A DNA stretch of 64,000 nt from JAWLHU01 sp041690255 (GTDB taxonomy: Bacteria > Bacillota > Sulfobacillia > Symbiobacteriales > Symbiobacteriaceae): contig JAWLHU010000005.1 of the NCBI GenBank assembly GCA_041690255.1, positions 186,001 through 250,000 on the forward strand, given 5' to 3'. Shown in pieces: positions 1 through 7,109 of this stretch. The notes under the pieces are model-generated. The model was not told the origin of the DNA, made no database searches, and worked only from the letters and a program-made list of their open reading frames with translations. Within the stretch, counting starts at the first letter, position 1, and each line of letters begins with the position of its first letter. Made by a program: the position numbers and the translations under genes.

Positions 1-327
1 GCCTCGCAGAATCTGCCCGACGACCTGGTCAAACGGGTCCCGACCGCCGGCCTCTGGCCTGGTCAGACCGACGAGCAGGAACTGGGCTTCACCTACGCCG
101 AGGCCGATCGCTTCTTCGTCTGGCTGCTTGAGAAGCACCTTCAGACCCCGGTCATGGGTCCGACTATGACCGTGCTGGCGGAGCAGATCGATGCGATCCT
201 TGGCGACCCGACCCTGCCGGTGGCCGTGGATTCTGCCCGACGGATGATCGCCCAGAACCGGCGGACCGAGTTCAAGCGGAAGGCGGACGACCTGGAGCAG
301 GTGCTCCGCAAGCGCCACCTCCTATAG
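1..327 (+). CDS. nadE: NAD+ synthase, C-terminal part (5' truncated by window edge)
   Basis: The last 108 residues of an ammonia- or glutamine-dependent NAD+ synthase, which amidates deamido-NAD to NAD. The recognisable block is VPTAGLWPGQTDEQELGF, the conserved C-terminal substrate/ATP-contacting segment of NadE, followed by a helical tail ending in TAG. The start and the PP-loop ATP-binding motif lie upstream of the window, so whether a glutaminase domain is fused cannot be seen. A hairpin that looks like an intrinsic terminator follows 11 bases later, so this is the 3' end of its transcript. Confidence 0.9.
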   Translation, partial: ASQNLPDDLVKRVPTAGLWPGQTDEQELGFTYAEADRFFVWLLEKHLQTPVMGPTMTVLAEQIDAILGDPTLPVAVDSARRMIAQNRRTEFKRKADDLEQVLRKRHLL

Positions 328-337
328 CGGCCGAGTG

Positions 338-371
338 ACCAGGGCCCGGGTGTGGCCCTGGTTACACTTTT
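338..371 (+). terminator. Intrinsic terminator after nadE
   Basis: A 9-bp perfect stem (ACCAGGGCC at 338-346 pairing with GGCCCTGGT at 354-362) with a 7-base loop, followed a few bases later by TTTT. It separates nadE from the JAMM pair, which has its own promoter at 407-435. Confidence 0.65.
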
Positions 372-406
372 CAGGGCGTAACGGTCTCCCCATGCCCCCA
401 TCAACA

Positions 407-435
407 TTGACAAAATCTTGGTTTCTTGCTACCAT
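407..435 (+). promoter_or_regulatory. SigA-type promoter of the JAMM gene pair
   Basis: A perfect -35 hexamer TTGACA (407-412), a 17-bp spacer and TACCAT (430-435, 4 of 6 matches) as -10. Transcription would begin near 442, which rules out the ATG at 418 as the start of the first JAMM gene and favours starts at 454, 472 or 487. Confidence 0.7.
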
Positions 436-486
436 AGAATGGATAACATTCGAATGGCTCACATTGCCACCGTGGGGGGTGGAGGA

Positions 487-1023
487 TTGTTCTCCTGGTT
501 CACACGCAAACGCAACCCTGCTGACCATGACGCAGACGGCCGGCGACGGCTCTTCATACCCGAGGATCTCTACCGGCGGATGATCCTGCACTGCCGGGAG
601 GAGAAGCCCCTGGAGGCGTGCGGCCTCCTCGTGGGGGAGGCTGGGCACGTGGTGGCCGGCTACGCCACCGACAACCAGCATCGCAGCCCGGTGCTCTACA
701 AGGTGGATGACCTCCAACTGCTGGATGTCGACCGCGAGATCCGCTCAACCCGGCAGGAGATCATCGCGATCTATCACTCGCACGTGGTGACCGATCCGAT
801 CCCCTCGCGCACCGACATTCAGCAGGCGACCTGGCCCGAGGCCTTCTACGTGATCGTCTCGCTCAAGGAGAAGCGAGCCCGGGCCCGGGCCTGGCGGATC
901 GTCGACGGACAGGTGACCGAGCACCCGATCGTGGTTCAGAAGCACCTGACCGGGCAGTGGAAGGACCTCAGGAAGGCGGTGCGGCAGGCAGCGGAATCCT
1001 CGACCGAGACCGACATACCCTGA
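487..1023 (+). CDS. JAMM/M67-family metallopeptidase (first of tandem pair)
   Basis: A predicted zinc metalloprotease of the JAB1/MPN/Mov34 (M67) family. The full JAMM signature is present: the Glu in LEACGLL and H-S-H-x7-S-x2-D in HSHVVTDPIPSRTD, so an active isopeptidase-like site is expected. It carries a basic N-terminal extension and about 40 extra C-terminal residues compared with the neighbour at 1045, to which it is clearly paralogous (REEKPLEACG versus LEEKPYEACG). Start choice is uncertain: the promoter excludes 418; TTG 487 follows a GGGGGGTGGAGG stretch, with ATG 454 and GTG 472 as alternatives. Bacterial relatives remove or process ubiquitin-like sulfur carriers (Mec/CysO type), but no ThiS/MoaD-like partner is adjacent, so the substrate is unknown. 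Confidence 0.8.
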   Translation: MFSWFTRKRNPADHDADGRRRLFIPEDLYRRMILHCREEKPLEACGLLVGEAGHVVAGYATDNQHRSPVLYKVDDLQLLDVDREIRSTRQEIIAIYHSHVVTDPIPSRTDIQQATWPEAFYVIVSLKEKRARARAWRIVDGQVTEHPIVVQKHLTGQWKDLRKAVRQAAESSTETDIP

Positions 1024-1044
1024 TGGAACAGGGGGGTGGGGTGG

Positions 1045-1509
1045 ATGACGGAGCGGCGGTTGATCATCGGAAAGCAACTGCTCCAGCGCATCCTGGAGCA
1101 CTGCCTGGAAGAGAAGCCGTACGAGGCATGCGGCATCTTGACCGGCAGAGGGGGACGGGTTCTCCACGCCTACGCCACCGACAACGCCAAGCGGAGCCCG
1201 GTCTTCTACGAGGTGGACACAGAGCAGCAGGAGCAGGTCCTGACGGCCATGGAGGGGCGGGGCGAGGAGTTGCTGGGCATCTACCATTCGCATCCTACAG
1301 CGCCGGCGATTCCCTCGCTCAACGATGTCAATCAGGCGGTACATTATCCCGATGCGTTTCGCCTGATCATCTCGCTGGCGGGACCGGCCGATCTACGGGC
1401 CTTCCTGATCCGGGAGGGCCGGGTCAAAGACGTGATCGTCGCCATATTTGCCGAGGCCGGCGGTGAGTTCCACGACCTGCGTCAGGCCGCACAACGGGCC
1501 GATGTCTGA
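1045..1509 (+). CDS. JAMM/M67-family metallopeptidase (second of tandem pair)
   Basis: A 154-residue predicted zinc metalloprotease close to the minimal JAMM domain length. Motif residues are intact: Glu in YEACGIL and H-S-H-x7-S-x2-D in HSHPTAPAIPSLND. It lies 21 bases after the first JAMM gene and shares its promoter, so both are probably co-expressed. ATG 1045 is chosen because a G-rich Shine-Dalgarno-like run precedes it; GTG 1036 is in frame as an alternative. The family is known to cleave isopeptide or C-terminal peptide bonds next to a Gly-Gly-like tail in sulfur-carrier proteins; that role here is inference. Confidence 0.82.
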   Translation: MTERRLIIGKQLLQRILEHCLEEKPYEACGILTGRGGRVLHAYATDNAKRSPVFYEVDTEQQEQVLTAMEGRGEELLGIYHSHPTAPAIPSLNDVNQAVHYPDAFRLIISLAGPADLRAFLIREGRVKDVIVAIFAEAGGEFHDLRQAAQRADV

Positions 1510-1517
1510 AGTAAGCC

Positions 1518-1549
1518 AAAAGAGCCGGGAAGCGATCCCCGGCTCTTTT
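1518..1549 (+). terminator. Intrinsic terminator after the JAMM pair
   Basis: A 12-bp stem, AAAAGAGCCGGG (1518-1529) with CCCGGCTCTTTT (1538-1549), ending in T4. The A-run on the left arm means it can also act on the opposite strand. Confidence 0.85.
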
Positions 1550-1630
1550 GCTGCCCTGAAACGGCCACGTGAGACGATCCGTCTCTCTTCTTGCCCGTCC
1601 CGGCGATCCCGGTCCTCCAGTAAGCCAATG

Positions 1631-1662
1631 AAAGAGGGCCATGCGATCTGCTCGCATGGCCC
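1631..1662 (-). terminator. Intrinsic terminator of the LCP gene
   Basis: An 11-bp perfect stem GGGCCATGCGA (1636-1646) / TCGCATGGCCC (1652-1662). Read on the minus strand it is followed by CTCTTTCATT. It lies just beyond the LCP stop codon in the convergent intergenic space. Confidence 0.75.
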
Positions 1663-1671
1663 TGTGTTGCC

Positions 1672-2589
1672 TTACTTCTTGGCCGGCTCCGCCTCCGCCG
1701 CTGCCGGCGGCTTCGGATTGAGGATCAGCCGGTCGACCACCTCAGCCATCTTCTCCTGGTCAGCCACCCAGACCCAGCCCCGGGCATTCTCCCGGTCGTC
1801 GAAGCCGGGTAGCGTGGCCATCTGGATCTGATCCAGATCGAAGGAGACCGCACTCTTCGCCAGGGCCACCGCCGTCGCCGAGTCAATGTCGGTCTTGACG
1901 TAGGGCAGGATCCCGGTCACGACACCCGGCAGCTTGGTGATGCTCTGCGAGGACTTCGCCTTCTTGGCCAGCGCGACGAGGAACCTCTTCGTCCGCTCGG
2001 TCCGGCCGATATCGCCCCGGTTGTCTGAGCGGAACCGGACGTAGCCGAGCGCCTCGTGCCCGTCCAGGTGCTGGGGCTCCGGTGATCCGTTGAAGTGGAT
2101 CTTCAGCGGCGGGTGGGCGTACGGATCTTCGTAGTCCATATCCTGCTCGATCACGATATCAACCCCACCCAGGGAGTTGACGACCTCCTCGAACCCGTCG
2201 AAGTCAACCCGGACATAGTGATCGATCTTGACGCCCAGCAGCCCTTCGACCGCCTTGATCGTCCAGGCCGGGCCATCCTCCCCGCCGTAGGCGTGGGCAT
2301 GCGCCAGCTTGTCAGGCGAGACGCAGGATTCGCTGCCCTGGCAGTCGATCTCGACCAGGGTATCCCGAGGCACTGAGAGGAGGTTGATCAGCTTCTGCTG
2401 TGGGTCAATGTGGGCCAGGACGACCACATCGGTCCGGACCTTCCCTTCATCGAGCCCCATCAGGAGGATGTTGACTGGGGTGGTGGTGCCAGTGCGAATG
2501 GTGTTGTAGGCCCATCCGCCGGCCAGGAGTACGATCACGGCAATGAGTACCGGGATCAGGGACGACCGCTTTGATCGCGGCTTCGACAC
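1672..2589 (-). CDS. LCP (LytR-CpsA-Psr) family cell-wall glycopolymer ligase
   Basis: A 305-residue membrane-anchored LCP enzyme. LCP proteins move teichoic acid-like or capsular glycopolymers from a lipid carrier to peptidoglycan outside the membrane. One N-terminal membrane helix (about residues 11-28) is followed by the LCP core: the R-T-D strand (VRTDVVVLAHID), the SVPRDT loop, and the late Arg-rich motif YVRFRSDNRGDIGRTERT that binds the pyrophosphate. The start is GTG at 2589, with GGGAGG nine bases upstream. Monocistronic by appearance, divergent from ruvC. Confidence 0.88.
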   Translation of the reverse strand: MSKPRSKRSSLIPVLIAVIVLLAGGWAYNTIRTGTTTPVNILLMGLDEGKVRTDVVVLAHIDPQQKLINLLSVPRDTLVEIDCQGSESCVSPDKLAHAHAYGGEDGPAWTIKAVEGLLGVKIDHYVRVDFDGFEEVVNSLGGVDIVIEQDMDYEDPYAHPPLKIHFNGSPEPQHLDGHEALGYVRFRSDNRGDIGRTERTKRFLVALAKKAKSSQSITKLPGVVTGILPYVKTDIDSATAVALAKSAVSFDLDQIQMATLPGFDDRENARGWVWVADQEKMAEVVDRLILNPKPPAAAEAEPAKK

Positions 2590-2623
2590 GGGTACGCGCC
2601 TCCCTGTAGGTCAAGCAATATGG

Positions 2624-2640
2624 CGTATATGTGTTATACG
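2624..2640. promoter_or_regulatory. Short inverted repeat between the LCP gene and ruvC
   Basis: CGTATA-tgtgt-TATACG, a 6-bp inverted repeat in the otherwise AT-poor divergent intergenic region, 35 bases upstream of the LCP start. It could be an operator; no matching regulator is evident. Confidence 0.3.
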
Positions 2641-2808
2641 TCGGAGATTTACCACATGAGAATAGCACTTCCAATGGCGGACCGCAATCGGTTTTTGGTG
2701 GGCCTCCCCTGCCAGCTTTCGGCCCCGACCACAGGCAGGACTGCAACCTGCGGACCCCGAACATAAGAACGAACGCGGGAGTCTGGTTATTGTAGGTGGT
2801 GGGCCCCA

Positions 2809-3309
2809 TTGCGGATTCTTGGGATTGATCCGGGCACCGCCCGGATGGGTTATGGCATTGTGGAGGACCAGGGCGGCAGCCGTGAGCGGGCTGTGGCCTA
2901 CGGCCTCCTGGAGACCCCGCCGGAGATGCTGGCCGAGAAGCGGCTGCAGACGCTCTACCGGGGCGTTGTCGACCTGATTCTGGAGTACAAGCCCGAGGCG
3001 CTGGCGGTGGAAGAGCTCTTCTTCGGCCGGAACGTCACCACGGCGATCCACGTGGGACAGGCCCGGGGCATCGTCCTGCTGGCCGCTGCCGACAACGGGA
3101 TCCCGATCCGGGAGTTCACCCCCATGCAGGTCAAGATGTCCGTGACCGGGTACGGACGGGCCGACAAAGCCCAGGTCCAGCAGATGGTCAAGACCCTGCT
3201 CGGGCTGAAGTCCGTCCCCAAGCCGGACGATGTGGCCGACGCCCTGGCGGTGGCCATCGCTGCGCTCCATGGTTCCAATCTCGCATCGCGCCTGGGAGGG
3301 CTGAACTAG
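2809..3309 (+). CDS. ruvC: Holliday junction resolvase RuvC
   Basis: A 166-residue endonuclease that resolves four-way DNA junctions with the RuvAB motor. Acidic active-site residues are visible: Asp7 in GIDPG, Glu68 in VEELFFG, and the Asp140/141-Asp144 cluster in KPDDVADAL. Start is TTG at 2809 behind a GGTGGTGGG run. First gene of ruvC-ruvA-ruvB, with one base between its stop and ruvA. Confidence 0.96.
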   Translation: MRILGIDPGTARMGYGIVEDQGGSRERAVAYGLLETPPEMLAEKRLQTLYRGVVDLILEYKPEALAVEELFFGRNVTTAIHVGQARGIVLLAAADNGIPIREFTPMQVKMSVTGYGRADKAQVQQMVKTLLGLKSVPKPDDVADALAVAIAALHGSNLASRLGGLN

Positions 3310-3310
3310 C

Positions 3311-3931
3311 ATGATCGCACACGTGCGGGGTGAACTGGTCCGCGCGGGCTCCGATTCGGTCGTGGTCGATGTCGGTGGGGTGGGATACCGTTGCCTGGTG
3401 CCGTCATCGACACGCTCCCGCCTGCCGGGAACCGGGCAGATGGTGACACTCCACACCTCCCTCCAGGTGCGGGAGGATTCCATGACCCTCTACGGCTTCC
3501 TGACGGAGCAGGAGTTCGACCTCTTCGAACTGCTCCTCCGGGTCGACGGAATCGGCGCCAAGGTGGCCCTGGCGATCCTGTCGGCCACCACGCCGGACTC
3601 CTTCCGGCGGGCGATCGCTTTCGAGGATATCACCGCCCTCTGCCGGGTTCCCGGTATTGGGAAGAAAACGGCCCAGCGTATGGTGCTGGAACTGAAGGAC
3701 AAGGTGGGCTCCGTCGGCCCGAACGCGGGTGTCGAGTCGATTGGCCTCGGTGCCATCGCCGGCGCAGCCCCCGGTGACGTCTACGGCGAGGCGGTTGAGG
3801 CGCTCATGGGCCTGGGCTACGCCAGGGTGGAAGCCGCACAGGCCCTGGAGCGGGGGCGCAAGGAGGCGGGGGAGTCGCCCACCGTCGAGACACTGGTGCG
3901 ACTGGGCCTGAAGCATCTATTCCGGGGGTAG
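3311..3931 (+). CDS. ruvA: Holliday junction DNA helicase subunit RuvA
   Basis: A 206-residue DNA-binding subunit that forms tetramers on Holliday junctions and loads RuvB. The N-terminal OB fold begins MIAHVRGELV; two helix-hairpin-helix motifs follow (VDGIGAKVALAIL near 75 and VPGIGKKTAQRM near 110), then the C-terminal UBA-like domain III that contacts RuvB. Between ruvC and ruvB with minimal spacing, so one transcript. Confidence 0.96.
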   Translation: MIAHVRGELVRAGSDSVVVDVGGVGYRCLVPSSTRSRLPGTGQMVTLHTSLQVREDSMTLYGFLTEQEFDLFELLLRVDGIGAKVALAILSATTPDSFRRAIAFEDITALCRVPGIGKKTAQRMVLELKDKVGSVGPNAGVESIGLGAIAGAAPGDVYGEAVEALMGLGYARVEAAQALERGRKEAGESPTVETLVRLGLKHLFRG

Positions 3932-3937
3932 GGCGCA

Positions 3938-4978
3938 ATGAGCGAGGAACGGTTTCTTTCCGGCCACAAGCGGCTTGAAGATGAACGGCTTGACGATACC
4001 CTCCGCCCGCAGCGCCTGGCCGACTACCCGGGCCAGGAGCGGGTGAAGGAGGAACTCTCCATTTATATTGCGGCGGCCAAGCAGCGGAGCGAGGCACTGG
4101 ACCACGTGCTGCTCTATGGCCCGCCCGGCCTGGGCAAGACGACCCTGGCGCACATCATCGCACAGGAGATGGGGGTCAATCTGCGGGTCACCTCGGGCCC
4201 GGCCATCAGCCACCAGGGGGACCTGGCAGCGATCCTGACCCAGCTCTCCGAGGGCGATGTGCTCTTCGTCGACGAGATCCACCGGATGAACCGGCTGGTG
4301 GAGGAGACGCTCTACCCGGCCATGGAGGATTTCGCCCTCGATATCATCCTCGGCAAGGGGCCGTCGGCCCGGACGCTCCGGCTCGACCTGCCGAAGTTCA
4401 CGCTGATCGGGGCGACCACCCGCTACGGGGCGCTCACCTCGCCACTGCGCGACCGGTTCGGCGTGGTGGCACAGCTCCAGTTCTACACGGTGGAGGAGCT
4501 CACCACCATCCTCCTGCGGGCTGCCCGGATCTTGAAGGTCGATCTTGATCCCACCGGTGCCCATGAGATCGCCCGCCGCTCCCGCGGCACTCCGCGAATC
4601 GCCAACCGCCTGCTGAAGCGGCTCCGGGATTACGCCCAGGTGAAGGCCGACGGCGTCATTACCCGGGAGGTGGCCGATGCCGGCCTCCGCATGATGGAGG
4701 TGGACGCACTGGGGCTGGACCTGGTCGACCACAAGATCCTCCTGGCGATCATTCAAATGTACGGCGGCGGACCGGTGGGGCTCGATACCCTTGCGGCGGC
4801 CACCAGCGAGGAGTCGGAGACGATCGAAGATGTCTACGAGCCCTATCTTATGCAGGTCGGTTTCCTCCAGCGGACACCGCGCGGGCGTGTCGCCACCCGG
4901 GCCGCCTACGAGTACCTCGGGCTCCCCTACGGCGAACATCCGGAGAACGGATCGTCGAATCAGAGCCGACTCTTTTAA
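3938..4978 (+). CDS. ruvB: Holliday junction branch migration ATPase RuvB
   Basis: A 346-residue AAA+ motor of branch migration. Walker A is GPPGLGKTT (residues 61-69), Walker B is DEIHRM, sensor 1 sits in GATTRYGAL, and the C-terminal winged helix contains GGGPVGLDTLAAA. ATG at 3938 lies six bases after the ruvA stop. Confidence 0.97.
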   Translation: MSEERFLSGHKRLEDERLDDTLRPQRLADYPGQERVKEELSIYIAAAKQRSEALDHVLLYGPPGLGKTTLAHIIAQEMGVNLRVTSGPAISHQGDLAAILTQLSEGDVLFVDEIHRMNRLVEETLYPAMEDFALDIILGKGPSARTLRLDLPKFTLIGATTRYGALTSPLRDRFGVVAQLQFYTVEELTTILLRAARILKVDLDPTGAHEIARRSRGTPRIANRLLKRLRDYAQVKADGVITREVADAGLRMMEVDALGLDLVDHKILLAIIQMYGGGPVGLDTLAAATSEESETIEDVYEPYLMQVGFLQRTPRGRVATRAAYEYLGLPYGEHPENGSSNQSRLF

Positions 4979-5005
4979 AGGTGGGAACGATTGGGCGGGG
5001 TGTTG

Positions 5006-5035
5006 ACCCCCAAAAACCGCGCATGACTTTCCGTA
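5006..5035 (+). promoter_or_regulatory. Candidate SigI-type promoter of sigI-rsgI
   Basis: ACCCCC (5006-5011) followed directly by an A-tract and, 20 bases on, CGTA (5032-5035), 29 bases before the sigI start. SigI promoters in Bacillus and Clostridium carry a C-tract -35 such as ACCCCC and a CGWA -10. The spacer is longer than I recall for the family, so this is a candidate, consistent with SigI autoregulation. Confidence 0.4.
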
Positions 5036-5063
5036 TCTCTAAGCAGACGAGAGGTGAAGGAAC

Positions 5064-5816
5064 GTGCTGAGCTTTCTGCTGAGCCTCTCGGGAAACTCCG
5101 ATACTGGCGGGAAATCCCCGTTAGATAGATTGTTGGAGCCGGCTCGCCAGGGTGACAAGCAGGCTCGTGAGGACCTGATTCGGCAATACACGCCCCTGGT
5201 CCTGAGGGTGGGCAGCCAGGTCTCTGGCCGCTACCTGACCGTGGGGCGAGATGAAGAGGTCTCCATTGGCCTGATCGCCCTGAACGAGGCGGTCGACCGG
5301 TACGACCCCGCCCGCGGGGCATCCTTCATCTCCTTTGCTGAACTGGTGATCAAGCGCCGCCTGGTCGATTACTATCGCCGCCAGAAGGGGCAATCGGAGA
5401 TCCCGCTCAGTGAACTGGAGTCGCAAGACGATGAGGGTAATCCGCTTGAGACGGTCCAGCACCGGCAAGCGTTGGATGAGTATTCCCGGCACCTGGAGTC
5501 ACAGGACCGCAGGTTGGAGATCGCCCGCTATGCCAAGCGGCTGGCGGAGTTTGGCATCCGGTTCAGCGAGTTGGTGGAGATCTCCCCCCGGCACGAAGAC
5601 GCCCGCCTGCGGGCACTGGAAGCGGCCCGGGTTGTGGCTGAGCAGCCGCTGCTCGCCCAGCACATGCTGACGAAGCGGGAGTTGCCGCTCAAGCAGTTGG
5701 AGGAGCGGGTCGGGGTCAGTCGCAAGACGCTGGAGCGCCAGCGGAAGTTTATCATCGCCGTCGTACTGATCATGATTGAGGATTTTTATCACCTGCGACA
5801 GTATATCGCCGGGTAG
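5064..5816 (+). CDS. sigI: RNA polymerase sigma factor SigI
   Basis: A 250-residue sigma-70 family factor of the SigI group. Region 2 is recognisable (LIRQYTPLVLRV, then DEEVSIGLIALNEAVDRYDP and FISFAELVIKRRLVDYYRR) and is followed by the SigI-specific C-terminal region with a helix-turn-helix (LEERVGVSRKTLERQRKFI) instead of a normal region 4. In Bacillus SigI acts in heat response; in Clostridium it responds to polysaccharides or envelope signals through an RsgI anti-sigma. GTG start with GAGGTGAAGG upstream. Followed after 21 bases by rsgI, the standard pairing, so the assignment rests on sequence and neighbour. Confidence 0.92.
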   Translation: MLSFLLSLSGNSDTGGKSPLDRLLEPARQGDKQAREDLIRQYTPLVLRVGSQVSGRYLTVGRDEEVSIGLIALNEAVDRYDPARGASFISFAELVIKRRLVDYYRRQKGQSEIPLSELESQDDEGNPLETVQHRQALDEYSRHLESQDRRLEIARYAKRLAEFGIRFSELVEISPRHEDARLRALEAARVVAEQPLLAQHMLTKRELPLKQLEERVGVSRKTLERQRKFIIAVVLIMIEDFYHLRQYIAG

Positions 5817-5837
5817 GATTTCGAGGAGGCATGTAGG

Positions 5838-7046
5838 ATGGGCAAGGGCATTCTGTTGGAGGTGGAGGGCCGCGCCGGCGTTGTGCTGACGCCGACAGGC
5901 GAGTTCAAGCGGGTCTCGCTTCCCCAGGGCGCCTGCGAGATCGGGGACGAGATCGCTTTCGAGGAGAGGGCATCCATGGCGGCGCGATGGGGGTGGGTGG
6001 CAGCGGCTGCGGCCGCATTCCTGCTGATCGCAACGCCCGTGGGCTACCAGTCGTGGACCCTCGCCCAGCCCGCCGCGGTCGTGCTGATCGATATCAACCC
6101 GAGCCTGAAGCTGACGCTGAACGGCCGGGAGCAGGTGATTGACGCCCAGGGGCTTAACGCCGACGGCGAGGCGGTTCTGGAGGGCGTTGACTGGCAGAAG
6201 CACGGGGTGGATGATGTGGTCCGCCAGGTGACCGCACAGGCGGTGGCCAAGGGGAAGCTCGATCCGACCCGTGAGGGCAGCGCCGTGCTGATGGCGGTTG
6301 CCCCGGCGGGTGAGAAGGAGCTGAAGCCGGCGAAGGCGGAGGCCCTGGCCGAGAAGTCGAAGCAGGCGGTCCAGGCCGAGGTGAAGGCTCAGGCCGAGTC
6401 CAAGGGAGCCGAGCCCAAGGCGGAGGTCGCCTCCTTCGAGGCCTCCTCGGACGAACTGGAAGAGGCGAAGGAGCAGGGGCTCACCCTGCCGAAGTTCATC
6501 ATCTACCAGGAACTTGTGGACGACTACCCGGAGTTGACGCCGGAGGTGATCGAGGGGAAGGGGCCCGGACAGTTCCTCCAGGAGATGGGGGTCAGCCCGA
6601 GCGAGATCTTCAGTCAGGCCGCCGAGCACCGGAAGAACGCAGGCGAGGCCCAGCCCGCTTCGGGCAACGGCAACGATAAGGAGACCACTGGCAAGCCTGA
6701 GAATCCCGGTAGGCCCGAGAATCCGGGCAAGTCCGATCAGCAAGGCGTGGGACAGGGCCAGGATAACCCCGGACAGGGCCAGGATAACCCCGGACAGGGC
6801 CAGGATAACCCCGGACAGGGCCAGGATAACCCCGGACAGGGCCAGGATAACCCCGGACAGGGCCGGGATAACCCCGGACAGGGCCGGGATAACCCCGGAC
6901 AGGGCCGGGATAACCCCGGACAGGGCAAGGGCCAGACCGATAAGGGCGGCAAGCCCGACGAGAAGCTCGGCCAGGGTGGTCAGGGCGGGCAGGAGAACGG
7001 CCAGGGGAAAGCGAACGAAGGAAGTAAGGGAAATTCCAACCCCTAA
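5838..7046 (+). CDS. rsgI: RsgI-type membrane anti-sigma factor with Gly-Gln-Asp-Asn-Pro repeats
   Basis: A 402-residue transmembrane anti-sigma factor for SigI. Residues 1-45 form the cytoplasmic SigI-binding domain (GVVLTPTGEFKRV), residues 51-68 are one membrane helix, and an extracytoplasmic RsgI core follows (IDINPSLKLTLNGREQVIDA, then the GLNADG motif). After a charged Ala/Glu/Lys-rich stretch comes a low-complexity tail with eight heptads, five GQGQDNP then three GQGRDNP, and a Gly/Gln/Lys-rich end. Clostridial RsgI proteins often carry carbohydrate-binding modules here; no such domain is recognisable. The tail may contact wall polymers or act as a stalk (inference). Confidence 0.9.
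   Translation: MGKGILLEVEGRAGVVLTPTGEFKRVSLPQGACEIGDEIAFEERASMAARWGWVAAAAAAFLLIATPVGYQSWTLAQPAAVVLIDINPSLKLTLNGREQVIDAQGLNADGEAVLEGVDWQKHGVDDVVRQVTAQAVAKGKLDPTREGSAVLMAVAPAGEKELKPAKAEALAEKSKQAVQAEVKAQAESKGAEPKAEVASFEASSDELEEAKEQGLTLPKFIIYQELVDDYPELTPEVIEGKGPGQFLQEMGVSPSEIFSQAAEHRKNAGEAQPASGNGNDKETTGKPENPGRPENPGKSDQQGVGQGQDNPGQGQDNPGQGQDNPGQGQDNPGQGQDNPGQGRDNPGQGRDNPGQGRDNPGQGKGQTDKGGKPDEKLGQGGQGGQENGQGKANEGSKGNSNP
6750..6917 (+). repeat. Eight tandem 21-bp repeats inside rsgI
   Basis: Eight head-to-tail copies of a 21-bp unit beginning GGACAGGGCC and ending GATAACCCC, nearly identical at DNA level. Copies 1-5 encode GQGQDNP and 6-8 encode GQGRDNP through a single A-to-G change. Frame-preserving length and high identity suggest recent slippage or recombination expansion, so copy number may vary between strains. 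Confidence 0.95.
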
Positions 7047-7109
7047 CCCTCTCTGGGTCGCATAGTCCCGAAGGGTCTCGTCCATTCTAGACAAAGGCGG
7101 TGGCTTGTC

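Noticed and set aside
418..486. Upstream ATG 418 as start of the first JAMM gene
   Set aside because: It lies inside the promoter between -35 and -10, before the predicted transcription start.
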